From contig NC_086354.1 of assembly GCF_036324505.1 (NCBI RefSeq), positions 6,869,295 to 6,933,294 of the forward strand: DNA of 64,000 bases. Reading direction: 5' to 3'. A program made the position numbers and the translations under genes. This DNA comes from Eleginops maclovinus. Its lineage: Eukaryota; Chordata; Actinopteri; Perciformes; Eleginopidae. The notes under the pieces were generated by a model. It saw only the letters and a list, made by a program, of their open reading frames with translations, had not been told where the DNA came from and ran no database searches. Shown here one piece after another: positions 25,801-38,579 of this stretch; the first letter of the stretch is position 1, and each line of letters opens with the position of its first letter.

Positions 25801-26932
25801 TTGCATATTATTTTGAAGCAAAAACTATTCAAATACCCATGTTTTCCTGTCTTTAGGTGCAGTTCTTTTCATTCTGTGCACACAGTATGAATGTAGCAGT
25901 TTCAACAAAAATGCCAAAAGACCATCAATAGAAGGTCAGGCTGTATAATGGTGAAAATAACTCACACCAAGTCAGAGAGAAATGATGCCACTTTTCAAAA
26001 TGTCACCTTTCAAGAGCTCAGGGTGTCGTGTCAGATTTGGTGACTCCACTGTTCTCACACTTCCTTCCACATTAGTCTCAAAGATGTGGCTTGCCGGGGT
26101 TCCTCTGCACAAAAACGTGAGAGCATAGCACAGACTTTGACTGTGCATATAAAGGGTTTTGCTTCCCCCAATGATGTGCATATGACTGTAAATAACGTGC
26201 GCCACATGTATTTGGTTATATCTGGCTGATTATGTTAACCCAGACTTGTATATGATCAATTGGACCACGACCTTGGCATTTCTGAAATTCTTTACCGAAG
26301 CATTTCGATCCTTAGTATAATTTTCATCTGGTAGATTTCTCCTCTGTTGCTGCTGAGTGGTAAACAGATGGATGGTGTGTAACCGTAAACCTCCTCTTTC
26401 TCCTGCTTCACATCCTAAGCTTCTCAAAAAAAGCCATTCAATTGAAATAGTAACGGCTGCCTCTTTCTGCTAGATCGACATGCGTTACCAAACCATCAAT
26501 CAAGTTGTTGACAGCTCTCCGATGCTTTCTCCAAAGGTAGAGCACGCACACACTCACATGCACTCAGCCACAAACTCCTTCAAAACCTCTCAAAAAGAAA
26601 ATCGCCTTAGAGCCATTTTGAGTTCCCTTACCTAGCATTTACCAGGAAGGGACTGAGGGAGAGAAAGCGCTGGCTAGAATGCTCTTGGGGGCATGGCAAT
26701 GGCTGAAGCTCAAATTGTAGAGCAGTCTCAGAGGTGACCTGTATTATGTCTTTAACATTGATTATTGCAAACAGAATGACAAAGTTTCCTGCTCAGCTGG
26801 CTCAAAAGGTTCAGATACAGTAAGATGAGCACAGGATAGCGAGGGATCATGGCCCTCTGTCAAATTTTCTACCTCGCATTCTTGTAAGTAGCCTACAGAA
26901 GAGAAATTTCCCTCCTGACATATCCCTGAATC
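22801..26932. other. No gene recognised
   Basis: About 4.1 kb without a supported gene. It holds a G11 run (about 23742-23752) and only frames below 90 codons. GT/TG-rich stretches at 23660-23740 produce artefactual frames. Confidence 0.4.
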
Positions 26933-27135
26933 TTAAAGGTGCCCTATTATGCCTTTTGTGGTTTTCCCTTTCCTGTAGTGTGCTATATATGTTTCTGTGC
27001 ATGTAAATGGTCTGCAAAGGCTAAAATCCCAAATTCCCTCCCTGCCTGAAACACCTCCATTAGACTCCTTTGTTTACTTCTGGAACATAGTGACATCACT
27101 ACGTAACACTCACACTAGCGCCAGATGGCTTGTTA
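26933..27135 (+). mobile_element. Fragment of a TTAA-type element, left end only
   Basis: TTAA followed by AGGTGCCCTATTATGCCTTT resembles the end of a dispersed fish element and shares AGGTGCC with 27912-28464. No matching right terminus was found within the next kilobase; the right boundary is a guess. Confidence 0.35.
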
Positions 27136-27911
27136 ACACAGAACTATCTCTAAACGCATAATTGGAAACAGTTTCTAAAAGGAAAGGCACTTTGACAAAA
27201 TACTTGGCAGGTGATGAGAGATCTGCAAAACCCAACTCTTGCCAGAGTCAGCTGAGAGAAAAAGGAAAAACATATTTTCAATCTAGGAAGGACTTCAGTA
27301 TGTTTTTTGCAGCATGTTTTTTCAATGAATTTCCCATGAACCCCTCATGGTACATTAGGCCAAGTGACAACCCAGACACATTATTCGAACTCTGAGAGGG
27401 CTCAAAAATCCAGCCTCAGTACATGAGTTCACTTCCACTTTTCTAAAATTCTTCAGACTTCTCTTTTGGTGTTTTTATTAATCCCTCTTGCATCATATAA
27501 TCAACCGCTCAGGGTCCCAAAGCAAATGAATGTATTGGATCACCCTGCAACCACCTCCATGCTCCTCAAATCATTCAATCAATATGCCGAGTTTCCTCAA
27601 AAAGAGATTTCCTACGGGGGCTTTAGAGACACGGAAAGTTATTGAGCATGAATTCAATTAGCAAAATGAATCATAATTGAGTGGATTGGAAAAACATGCA
27701 GAACCTTAAAGGTTCAAATTCTGCTTACATAGTTGCTATACATCATTGTGATCTCTCCACAAAAAGACAATAAATACATGAGTTTAGAACTCAAGATCCA
27801 TTTACTTGGTCATTTGAGAATCATTAACATTACCTTGTGGCCAGTGTTGGAAGTTCTATGTAGGTCTACAGAGTGCAAGTATACATCCTGAGTCCCAATT
27901 ATGTTTACGCT
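27136..27911. other. No gene recognised
   Basis: A 77-codon frame at 27162-27395 has no recognisable domain. Sequence between two TTAA-type elements. Confidence 0.35.
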
Positions 27912-28464
27912 TTAAGGTGCCATAGAAAGCATCTATCTGGTATTGTTAATTGTTCTCTGATGTCTATAAAGAAGGTTTATAACTTTGGTTGATCCAAAAA
28001 ATGTCAAGATGCGGTTTTAGAGACCCATTTACAACTCTATGATTTGGTCCTAGAATGAAACAAGCTGAATTGCCTTATTTTGGGGCTCATTTAAATAATT
28101 ATGACGAGCTCTGCTCCGATTGGCTGGTTTACAAAGAGCAATCCATGGCTGCCTCAGATGAATTTGAAGAACAGCCAGTTGGTCGGAGATTGGAGATCAA
28201 CGTTACAGAGTGGTAAGTGTGAGCGTTAGTGTTTCCAGAAGCTGGTGTATGCAAATGTTGGGGCTGGACTACCGTGTGTGACGTAACACACAGGGATTGT
28301 TGTAATTCGCCCCTTTTACCGCTGTGATATGCATATTCATGACTTGCACGTGAAGGAAGAAACAATGGTGTTTGAGGTTCACGGTATGTCAGTTCAATGT
28401 ACCGAACTCTCCTTATTCAACTATGCCAAGGTAAATACAGTTTTCCATTCTATGGCACCTTTAA
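27912..28464. mobile_element. TTAA-flanked non-autonomous DNA transposon
   Basis: Inverted ends AGGTGCCATAGAA (left) and its complement TTCTATGGCACCT (right) are bounded by TTAA on the right (28461-28464) and TTTAA on the left. TTAA targets point to the piggyBac or Kolobok groups. Its interior is GC-richer than the flanks and contains the near-palindrome GTGTGTGACGTAACACAC (about 28265). No transposase frame is present. Confidence 0.6.
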
Positions 28465-31400
28465 GTAACAAAAACACATTTGCTCAGTTGAGAGAAAGAA
28501 GGCAATTCAGTTCAATTTCATGACACATGTTTAAAATGATTACAAAATGTTTCAATATTTAACCAAACTGAATGCAAATTTTATTTTATCAAGTGTTGTT
28601 AGGGCCTCAACATAACCCTACAGTTCTATCTTAGTTGCTACAATAATATTACATGAAAAAGTGCAACAAAGTTGAAAAAATAATTCTACTAACTTTTTCC
28701 AGAAGTTGCAACCATGTTTCATAGTCTTCTTCTGTGGATTAGCATCTGTTCAGTCGTCCCAGTTATAAATTAGAAGAGAGGTAATAAATATGCCATAAAT
28801 CATAGCAACTACTGTCAACAAATAAACAGGGGAAATTCAGATGAGTTGATAAAGATTGAGCGGATGAAACCTCTAGATTCTCTCCAAACAGTTCGTAAGG
28901 CAGCCTTAACGAACCATTGGACCATAAATTACTTCAACTTTGTAACACAATCCTCAAATATGGGTGTCAATAAGCTGTAAAATCAATTGTATACTTACCA
29001 TTATTAAGGGCTACATCATCAAATAATTCTTAGTTAATAAAGGTCTAGAAACATTCTTCAAAGTGTCCCGGTATGACAGTAGTTCCTGCCGAAAAACTAA
29101 AGCAAGCAGCAGGGAGGTAATATCTCTGACATTTGGAATGCTATTTGACAAGAAAAGGAATTAAATAGGAATTATTCACTGGCTGAACAATTAGGTAAAA
29201 GAAAATAGTTATGTTTTGAAACAGTGCTCTGCCTCACAATCATAATTACTCGTGATGGGAAACACTCAACTCTGGTGCAATTAAAAAACATAAAACAGAG
29301 GGGAGCATCATGATTCGACGGATGTTGTTTTAGAACTTGCAATGCTTTGACAAAACCTAATTAGGATTCGTGTTGAGATATTAATTGTTTTTCCTGGAAA
29401 ATGTGATTAAGTGGTAGAGAACACCAAAATCTCCTAAAGGTATTCAGACACCTGCTCTGAGGAGCTGTTAGTGACGTACAAGCTGCAAGAAGTTGTTGAC
29501 TTATTCATAAGTCAATCAAACGAAAGGTTACTGACATCCATTTATTTTCAATTGAACGTATTTCAATTGCCGTAGTGTTACTCACATTCCCACCCCAAAG
29601 CCAAACAGCAGCTAGTTTATTACATATTACAGAGTAACGCAGGACATACCCATGTTTGAGAGGCTAAAAACACCTTTTTCTACAATTTCTGAATGAGAAC
29701 TCACTGCAGTGTTGGCTCCAGAAGAATATAACTAATGTTCTGTCTATGTTCTTCTCACAGCTGCTCTTTTGTCTCCTGTTTGTTTATTCCGTTCCTTAGT
29801 TTTGGATCTTTTACTGTTGCTCTTTGTTTTCTTTTGTACTCCTAGTGAATCTTTTCAAACCAGATGGGTTTCTTTCTATTTGTAATCCACATCCCTTTCC
29901 ACAGTTTCCTACTGTGTGAAGTAGAAGCTACTTTTTTCATTCTTAGTTTTAGTTAGTTCTTTCAGCCTCACTGCACGCTGTAGTTAAAGAGCAACGGGAA
30001 ACTTTAAACCTGTTTGCCGTCGGGGTCGGTTCCTGTGTCTGCACCCATGGTGAGTAAATTGAAGCACCCCAGAACAATCCTGTATGCAGTCTTCCTCTAA
30101 CTATAAGTCATCTTGTACATGGGAGATCTTTGTTTTAGCTCTGTTTACACTTTTAATTAGATCCTGACTTGATTTTATGTATACATTCTTACAACCTCCC
30201 CCCCCCCCTTCCTGTTTTTTAACCACACAGGTGTATATTTTTCCTTTTATGCTAAGCAATGTTTGGTGTTTCTTTTGCATTTGTTCATACGTCCATATTA
30301 ACTGCATATGTATGCGTATATTGGTGAATATAAAAAGGAGGAAAACAGTTTGAGCTTGGACAACAAGATGACCAGTCCAAATGTTGTACGGTTTAAAGAA
30401 AGTTGTCTCAAAAAGTAATAAAACAGCCTGATTTTAAGTCCAGACCCACGTCTACACTTCGTAAAACATTTACTCCAGACAAACTTTGTATTGTATCTTG
30501 ACTGGCCATCTGAATTCATTTTAATCAGGAGAGACTTGTATTTATATCTGTTGTTATTTTACAAGATTATAGAAATGTGAATTGTCTTTGGCGATTAAAT
30601 GTTGTTGACGGGTGTGAAGAGGATGCTGAAGATCTGGATTTGATGAGGAATGGACTTCTTGCATCTTGACCTGGGAACTGGATAGGATGACAGGAGGTGG
30701 ATGGGGTGGACGAGGGCCGCAGCATTAACGTCTGAAATGAAAGCTCACTGCAGAATAGGGGGGAACGGATTCAAAGTTTGACTGCAGCTCGATGATTGGC
30801 TGTTAGAGATTGTGGCAAAATGTAATTGGTTAAAAGTGGATGCCCGCAATCAGCTGATAAGATGCTGCTGAGGACTGAATGAATGCAAAGCTATAGTCTT
30901 CCTGACTGAACTTGCGCTTTAGCTTCATTTATATGTGCAATTAACTTTGATTTCAAGGGAGGACAAATTGATAATTCCAAAGTGTAATTTCTAAAAACAT
31001 ATAAGCAACCTCTTCCACTACGCTTAGTACTAGGGATTTGATTGAACAGAATAATACATGAGGCCTTAACAACTTAGAAAACACTCAAATCCTCTCTGAA
31101 CAGGCAATAAATAATACATTTTGTATGAATGCAAGAAATATATACAGTAAATATAGCTTCTCAACATCATCATTCAATGAATTCAACGAGAGGTTCTTAG
31201 GTATTTTACAATGTCAAATTGTTGCTTTACAAAGATCATAATTCTGAAAAACAATTGAAGAATGATTGCAGCAATACTGTTAATGAACCTACGAATAAAG
31301 ATGACATGACGTGAACTTATGTGTAACAGGTGTCTACCAGCTGTGTCTGCGTTGTGTTATGGAAGAATAAGACCCAAGTGAGCAGTTCGTTGGAGCTGTT

Positions 31401-32986
31401 CTCCATTTATTTTGACAACAGATCAATAACAAATCAGTCGTTACCACTTCGTCACACTTCGGCTCCTGCACAGATTAAATAGGAATAAATAATTCAGCAT
31501 ATACACATGTTCATAGCTTAATGCAGAAATGTCCGAAAACAGTGCAGTTTACCTCTCCCGTGAAACATGTTAACAAAAAGGATAGAGGAAAACGTGATGG
31601 ACACAATATAAAGGGGTGGGAGTCCCCACAAATAATCGCATGGGTACAGGGACTGAATTTCAGATGTTCCACCCACTGATTTGAGGCCTAACAAGTCAGG
31701 TATTCACTTTTGGTAGATACAGATCACAGAATTTGTGTGCTTATAATAAAATAAAGAAATATTAGACTCTGTAACACCAAACAGTACTGCATATTTACAA
31801 TTGTTACAATGTCAAAGTTTTCAGGAATCAGTGGCTGACCAAATATAAATTTGAGTAAAAGTTGTTTTGTTTCTATTCCAATATCTGTCCCTTAGAGGGG
31901 ATATTTGAAACACATGGTTGGGATGTGCATGTTGGACAGTAATCCGTCCTGGCCCTTAATTCACCCCGGTGACAACCTCTTTTATAACCCTCCTGCAGAA
32001 AGAGGCATGTAAAGGACTGTTTCTACCAAGAAAAGTCAAACATCTCAGAAAAAAGAGGGAGTAATCCTTGTCCAAAGCATTTCAATTATGTATCGGTCAC
32101 TCTGGGACATTATCGATTAGACTTAAAGCCTAAGGAGCACTGTGCTGAGATAATAACAAGAAGGATTTCCATGTAATGTGGTTGATTGACTGAGGCTTGG
32201 CAGTGGAAGACAATATTCACAGTTGCACAGAGAGATCATTATTTGGTGAGCCTGGTCAATTATCTGAAGGATTTCTTTCAGGGATGTAAGTTTCTATTTC
32301 TATTTTATTTGAGACTGAGGCTTTTCTGGCACCGTCAAGAGTAGGAAGAAAGGAAGGAGGGAATACTTCTATTTGTTTCTGTATTGTGGATACATTCACA
32401 TTCTTCCAACTCTCTGTGCATTGTCTATGTACCCTGTCATGTTCAAGTATTCATCAAATTCTGTTCACACAGGGGACCACATTTGGCAGCTAAGTTATAA
32501 TTTGCCTTAAGGCCAAAAAACTAACTTGCACTCCTGTGCTGGAATACTTCCTTCCTCCAGGTTGTCAATTTGTCTACTTGTGTTTGCTTATTTGATTAGT
32601 CATGCTTCATGTAAACAGAAGATATCCATTCCTTTGATGTGTTTTCTGCTAATTATCCGGATGCTGAGGCTAACAGAGCCTTGTCCCCCAGCTCTTCCTG
32701 GGGATATCAAGATGCTTCCAGGACAGATGTGATTTGTAATCCCTCAATTGTATTTGGGGTCTGTCCAAGTGAACAATGTTATCTACAAAAATCAGAAATG
32801 CATTCGAAAGGCAACCAAACCAGACTTGCCTCAAAACTCTGTCCATGAAAAATCCAAACAAAAGACCCACCATCGTCACTGGGGTATGGAAGGCAGTATA
32901 ACACACAGAAATAAAAGGGAGGAAGGTGAAAATAACTTAAGGCAAGGTTTAGTAAAAAATAAACATGTTGCCAACAACAGATAAAC
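28465..32986. other. No gene recognised
   Basis: About 4.5 kb with no frame above 80 codons. It includes a C10 run (about 30199-30208). The block 31320-31680 has an unfamiliar repeat-like look but no identifiable termini. Confidence 0.4.
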
Positions 32987-33400
32987 ATGAACCTAAGAGA
33001 GATGGTGGCATCAGTCGTCTTCTATGGTGTGGTCTGCTGGGGCTGCAGCATCTCGGCTGCTGACAGGAAGCGACTGATAAAGAAGGCCAGTTCTGTACTG
33101 GGGAGTCCTCGGGACACTGTGGAGGTGGTGGGAGACAAGAGAATGGCAGTCAGGCTGTCCTCCCTGCTGGACAATGTGTCCCACGCCCTCCAGGACACCC
33201 TGTCCGCACTGTGGAGCTCCTTCAGCGACAGGCTACTGCACCTGCGGTGTCTCACAGAGAGATACCGCAGGTCCTTCCTTCCTGCAGCGGTCAGACACTA
33301 TAACCATCATGGCCCCCGGTAGACCCCCACACATATTACAACACTGACTATAACACCCCCTGTTGTGTTAAATACTGTGCAATACATATCTGGCTGCTAT
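32987..33400 (+). mobile_element. LINE reverse-transcriptase C-terminal fragment and 3' region
   Basis: An open frame of 111 codons reads ASVVFYGVVCWGCSISAADR, ASSVLGSPRDTVEVVGDKRM and TERYRRSFLPAAVRHYNHH, the C-terminal end common to many fish non-LTR retrotransposons. The part upstream of 32987 is not recognisable, so this is a 5'-truncated copy. The frame is intact over this stretch, but it has no catalytic domain and is not a host gene. Confidence 0.8.
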
Positions 33401-34502
33401 ACTTCAGGGCGAGGCAAACAATCACAAAAGACGGGAAAACAGAACAAAGAAAACAAAACAACACAAGACAAAAGTAAAGTATGGAATAAAATAAGAAACA
33501 CAAAAACCAAGATCGGGAGAACCATAGGCTGTATAAGCAGTGGCTGTTGTCACCATGACACCACCAATTGGTTTGTCGACTGCCATTTGGAACAGACTTT
33601 AAGATTTTGAACGCTTTTGATGTTGCCATCTTGGTTTTTTGCCGTTCCCCTTGCCTTCCCCGAGACATGAGAGTGAAGATAAGAACAACCGAAAGCTGAA
33701 TAACACATTTTTAGGTGACCAAAATCTAAAAATGAATGAAATAAATCAAACAAGGGTAGAAGTTCTGAAGGGAAACACAGACAGAAGAAACAAACTTAAG
33801 TTGCTAAAGTTAGCAATCACAAGGTAGCCATGCTCTAAACATACCCTGTGTTAATGTCTATTTTATTATGATTTGGATCAAATTTACAAAAATAATCGTT
33901 TGAAGAAGACTTGAACCTAGTGATTGATACCATCAACTTTGAAAAATGTTAACTGAGGTTATAAATCCAGAGGAAAGTAGGGTCGTTTTCTAATACACTG
34001 AGTCCCAGCAATGAATCCCATTACCAAACATTCTGTCACACTCTGAATCTGGGCTCATTAGAATCTCCTGGCATCTTATACCCAGGGTAGCTGCTCCCGT
34101 GTAACAGGACCAAAAATGGCTAACTTTATCATCCTTTTAGTATTCAGTCAGTGTTTCTGGTGATGCCTCAGGTTAGGTAGCTACCCCCCGGTGTAATCAA
34201 GAAACTCTTACTCTTTTATCTCCTGTTGGTTTGCCTTCATCACCAACAACACTGTGAGTGTGACAGGTGAGTTGTGATTAATGGTGTCTATTTACTCTCA
34301 AAGAAAGGACAGTAAATGAAGGCCATGATGATTGGCAGAGAGATTCAAGGCCATGTCAAAGGTGGGATGAGGCCCGGGTTATAAACAGAAAATCAATACG
34401 AAACTATTTATATAGTCACTGATTCCAGATCAGCTTTGAGCTGTGTTCTCGGAACAACTGTAATGATGGGTGATTTCAATCCTAAAGAGCTTCTAAAGTG
34501 AA
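33401..34502. other. No gene; repeat-like fragment near 33525-33660
   Basis: GTCACCATGACACCACCAAT, then TTGGTTTGTCGACTGCC and TTGCCATCTTGGTTTTTTG form the order seen in a common fish interspersed repeat (from memory). The rest is unremarkable. Confidence 0.4.
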
Positions 34503-34746
34503 TTGGTTGGTTGGTTGGTTGGTTGGTTGGTTGGTTGGTTGGTTGGTTGGTTGGTTGGTTGGTTGGTTGGTTGGTTGGTTGGTTGGTTGGTTGGTTGGTT
34601 GGTTGGTTGGTTGGTTGGTTGGTTGGTTGGTTGGTTGGTTGGTTGGTTGGTTGGTTGGTTGGTTGGTTGGTTGGTTGGTTGGTTGGTTGGTTGGTTGGTT
34701 GGTTGGTTGGTTGGTTGGTTGGTTGGTTGGTTGGTTGGTTGGTTGG
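34503..34746 (+). repeat. Perfect (TTGG)61 tetranucleotide array
   Basis: It runs for 244 bp without a single interruption. All six frames are open through it (WLVG or TNQP repeats), so long frames here are not genes. Regular GG pairs could form two-layer G-quadruplexes. Confidence 0.98.
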
Positions 34747-37403
34747 GTTTATTGATGGAAGATGGTTTTGGCCTTATATCAAACATGCTCCATGTATATC
34801 TTGTTCTACTTTGAATTTAGTTTATCTTATGGAGGATTAGGGTCACAACATGAAATGAGAATGCCTGGATGAAAAACCGTAGCTGTTCAATTTGTCAATT
34901 CTAGTGTGACAAATTATACTGCTTTAATCAGTATGATAGCATTGTTGTCAGAGGATAATTGTTGCTGCTGGGCAGCTCCAAAGCATGAAAAGCTATGAAG
35001 CATTGACATCTGTGACCATCTTTTCCACTATAAAATTGGCTCTTAAAGCTAGTGCTAATCATTTAGCATTGTTAAACGATTGTATCATAACTTTTGTTCC
35101 CTTTTTTCCCCCTCTGAATCCTGTGTGCTTTATCAGAAATTAAAATACAAAATGTTTTAGTCCCTAGACATCACATTGAGACTCCAAATGTATGTTTTAT
35201 GAGATGCTGGCAGTGTACCCTTCAAAGCCCAGCTAAACAGAACATCCCTGATATGCAGTCTGAGTCAACAGCCAACTCCCTCGAAACACACAGACTGTGG
35301 CATGGGAATAATGGCTGTGGGCTTTGGCTGTTAGTAAAGGCGTCTCTGGGTGTGTGATGCTCATATATCCTGAAGCGGATGAGAAAATAGGTGTCAGATG
35401 CAGGCAGTTTCCTGGGATTTATATGAGGGCTAGCAGAGACTGAGTGAGGAAAAATGTGAGGATTGAGATATCCCACGTTTTGTTCTCACTGGGCCAAGAT
35501 GTGAGTCATGTCTTTCAACCTGGACAGACGTGACTGTCCTGAAAACAAGCCTTTTTTCCCAAAGGTCCAGAGAATCTGGCCTTAACATTGTCCTTAGTTG
35601 CCCCTTTACACATCTACCGCATCGAATGAGATTGTGCATGTGTCACTATGGTGATGTATCCTGTTGGTAATTTGATCATTACTAACCAAGTCTCTTGCCA
35701 GTCCTTGAAAACATCTGACAATTTCGACATCAGTCCTATGACAGAAGCTCTAGAATCTTGCTGTCTAATCAGTAAGACATTTCTGCCCATTCTTTGCTGT
35801 GATTTTCTTTAGAAAATGAGCGACAATTGGGTTCAATTGAACATTTTCTACTACAAACTGGCAGGATGAAGGTTCAAATGACACAGATCTTGACACTGCA
35901 CAAGATACACCTAAAAAGTCTAACCAGAATATGCCCTTATTTTGACTGTTGGTTTAGGAATAGTTGGCCTTTGGAACAATGGACAGTCCTTCTATTTGAG
36001 TATTAATTGCCACACTGCAAACAGAAAGAGTCAATCTTAATCTAAAGTGCATATTCATTCAAGGATAAATGAGGCCCAGTTTATTTTCATTTACTTCAAC
36101 ATGGTTCATTGAATTCATACAGTGTAACTGATTGCTACCAGATATCAACTGACGGTTTCTTTGATAGACAGTAATTTGCCTTTGATACATAAAAGAACAC
36201 AAAGAAAGCTGTCGGCATTAGTTCTTGCCTTCTGAAAGCTTATGATGCGAATATAAAGACAAGGGTCTCGTGAGATACAACAAAAAGTGAACATGAAGGA
36301 AAACAGCTGTGTTTGTTTATCATTAGGACTGATTCAATAGTCTGTATGTGTTGTGCAAGGAGTTGCTTGTTGTGACAAACCCAAAAAAGAACCTTAGGAG
36401 CAAACAGCACTCTAACATTTACATAAGGTAAAAGGAATTTGCAGTGTCTGCTTGCGTTGACAAAATATAACATCATCTTTAAGAATTCAAAGTCTCTTTC
36501 ATCAATTAAGCATTTTAAAATAAAATGTAGACCTTTATCGACATAGGTCTACGATTTAGGCAATTAGGCCTGTTTTTATTGCCTTTCAGCAAAAAAGCCA
36601 CCAGTTTTTCAGATATGAGATTCCTGCTTATTTTTTCCCTATTTTTAAACCCTCTTTTATATACTTGATCATATATACGTGGATGGGTGGTTCATAACAC
36701 GTTTCTGTGGTTTGACAAAAACTCAAAACAGTATTTTCTGCATATTTTCATTTATTTAGCTCAATCAATTCAACAAAATATACAGCATATGTGTAGTCAG
36801 AAGAATGTTTACAGAATAAAAAAAACAGTACAGCATTCTCCTGGTACTGTGAGAAAAGTTAAGTGAATATACATTCCACCACAATTTATTACTCAATTAA
36901 AAACTCAAATCCATCTTTCGGATGTAGGGATCATGTAAAAGCTGACTGGACAATAGGGATGACAGATTGCTGCAGAATAAACTGAGCTCAGTAGAATTCT
37001 GTAAAGCGTAAATTTTGTGGCAATTTAGTGTAATATTAATTTGATTTAACATTTGAAGGCTTTGTCATTTAAAAACATTTTCAGGGTGAGAAGAGAGCAG
37101 TTACATGCTTCATTGTCTCCATCATAAATTTGATGCCAGGCTCTCAAACCTCTGCTAATGCTAGTACATAGGAACAAAGAAGGACAAGATCTTAAAATAA
37201 CTTTCTGTTCTTTTATCCAGACACAATTTTACTGGTAATTAATCAGGGAAATTGAATGTTGTTTTATAAATCTGTTAATTATGATTGCTATTATTATTTT
37301 CATTAAGATTAATACAACCAATTTAGTGTTAATTAAACTTCAGCTTACTTGTCATTAGGAGTAGAACTCATTCTGTCAAAACAGTTATTATAACTTAAAG
37401 AAA
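34747..37403. other. No gene recognised
   Basis: AT-rich; frames below 85 codons, none recognisable. Confidence 0.4.
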
Positions 37404-37405
37404 TA

Positions 37406-37615
37406 CACTCACTGGCCATTTCATTAGGTACACCTCTTCAACTGCTCGTTAACGCAAATACATGGCAACAACTCAATACATTTAGGCATGTAGACATGGT
37501 CAAGACGACCTGGTGAAGTTCAAGCAGAGCATCACAATGGGGAAGAAAGGTGATTTAATTGACTTTGAACGTGACATGGTTGTTGGTGCCGAATAGGCTG
37601 ATCTGAGTACAGTGT
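37406..37615 (+). mobile_element. 5' end of a third Tc1-like family (family C)
   Basis: It starts CACTCACTGGCCATTTCATT after a TA (37404-37405) and includes a transposase start at 37537, MGKKGDLIDFERDMVVGAE, then a TAG and ADLST. The match to the family as I know it ends near 37615; no right terminus follows. It is a truncated, inactive fragment. Confidence 0.65.
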
Positions 37616-37997
37616 GTTACCTATTCCGTTGCCAGTACTTGAACTTTCTAGTCAGCAATTCATCCTAGAACATGGTATTCTTCCCTCATATGTTTAAGTG
37701 AGGTGGAGACATTCAACACAAACGTTTATAGTTTTAATTTTACACTAGTTTATTTTTAATTCAATGATAAAACAAATATCTGACTAATGCCTGACTTTTA
37801 GAGCCCTGGCAATACAATGTAACAAAATATAAGAGCAGTTAAAAAAGAAAATGTAGGTAAATTTAAGTCGCCTTGGATAAAAGCATTGGCCAAATGTAAT
37901 ATGGTAAAACCCTAACTACCAGGGAAAAACCCAAACTGATGGAGGATTGAAAGGATGAAGAGGGGGAACTACAGGCAGCTACTGTCGTCGTAAACAA
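37616..37997. other. 3' flank of the coiled-coil gene with a repeat-tail motif
   Basis: TTAAGTCGCCTTGGATAAAA (about 37864-37883) followed by GCATTGGCCAAATGTAA is a diverged form of a very common teleost repeat tail. AATAAA on the minus strand at 37754-37749 could end the coiled-coil transcript. Confidence 0.4.
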
Positions 37998-38579
37998 CTA
38001 GCAGTTGTCTCTGTTGTACTTTTCCCTTTTCTTCTCTTTGTTTTTATCCTTTATGCTTTTCTTTCCCTGCACCTGTGCCTTTCCTTTCACAGCGGTCTGC
38101 TTTAGGTTGAAGGATTCTTCTGGGTCCTTTTTCTGCTCCTCCACCTTTTTCTCTTTGGTTTCGCAGTTCTGTCCTTTATTGGCCAGGTTGTCCTTCTCCT
38201 CTACGTTCATCCCCATCGGTGTGACTTTCAACGCCTTGTCTTGTTTCCTCGCTTGCCTTTTCTCCCTTTTGCTTTTCTTTTTCGGCAGCCCGACCTCTCG
38301 TGTCTCGGTCTTCTTTAAGTCGAAGACTTCTTCCAGTTCTTTCTTGTCATCCTCATCCTCCACCTCTGAGGTTTCACATCTCTGGTCTTTATTGGACAAC
38401 GCTGCCAGACAGCTAAGGTTGATCTCCTCTCCGCTTTCCTCTTTCTGCAGCACTATCTCTGCTTCCTCGGTCTTCGGTAAGTTGGGGAACTCTTCTGGTG
38501 CTTTCTTCTCATCCTCAACCTTTGGTGTCTCAACTAGGTCCTGTGTGGACTCCTCCGGTTTCTTTAACTCATCCTCCAT
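37998..38579 (-). CDS. 3' segment of the coiled-coil gene in a shifted frame (193 codons)
   Basis: This open frame begins with MEDELKKPEES, the same repeat core as in the upstream 453-codon frame, so it is the displaced C-terminal part of that gene and not an independent gene. It contains further acidic/basic segments (KVEDEKKAPEEF, EVEDEDDKKELEE), the basic cluster KKKSKREKRQARKQDK, and ends KKREKYNRDNC before TAA. It has no separate promoter-like sequence that I can see. If the two indels are assembly errors, this is simply the C-terminus of the larger protein. Confidence 0.5.
   Translation of the reverse strand: MEDELKKPEESTQDLVETPKVEDEKKAPEEFPNLPKTEEAEIVLQKEESGEEINLSCLAALSNKDQRCETSEVEDEDDKKELEEVFDLKKTETREVGLPKKKSKREKRQARKQDKALKVTPMGMNVEEKDNLANKGQNCETKEKKVEEQKKDPEESFNLKQTAVKGKAQVQGKKSIKDKNKEKKREKYNRDNC

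Noticed and set aside
34493..34840. Long overlapping frames of WLVG/TNQP repeats
   Set aside because: They are translations of the (TTGG)61 microsatellite; every frame is open, with no start context or non-repeat domain.
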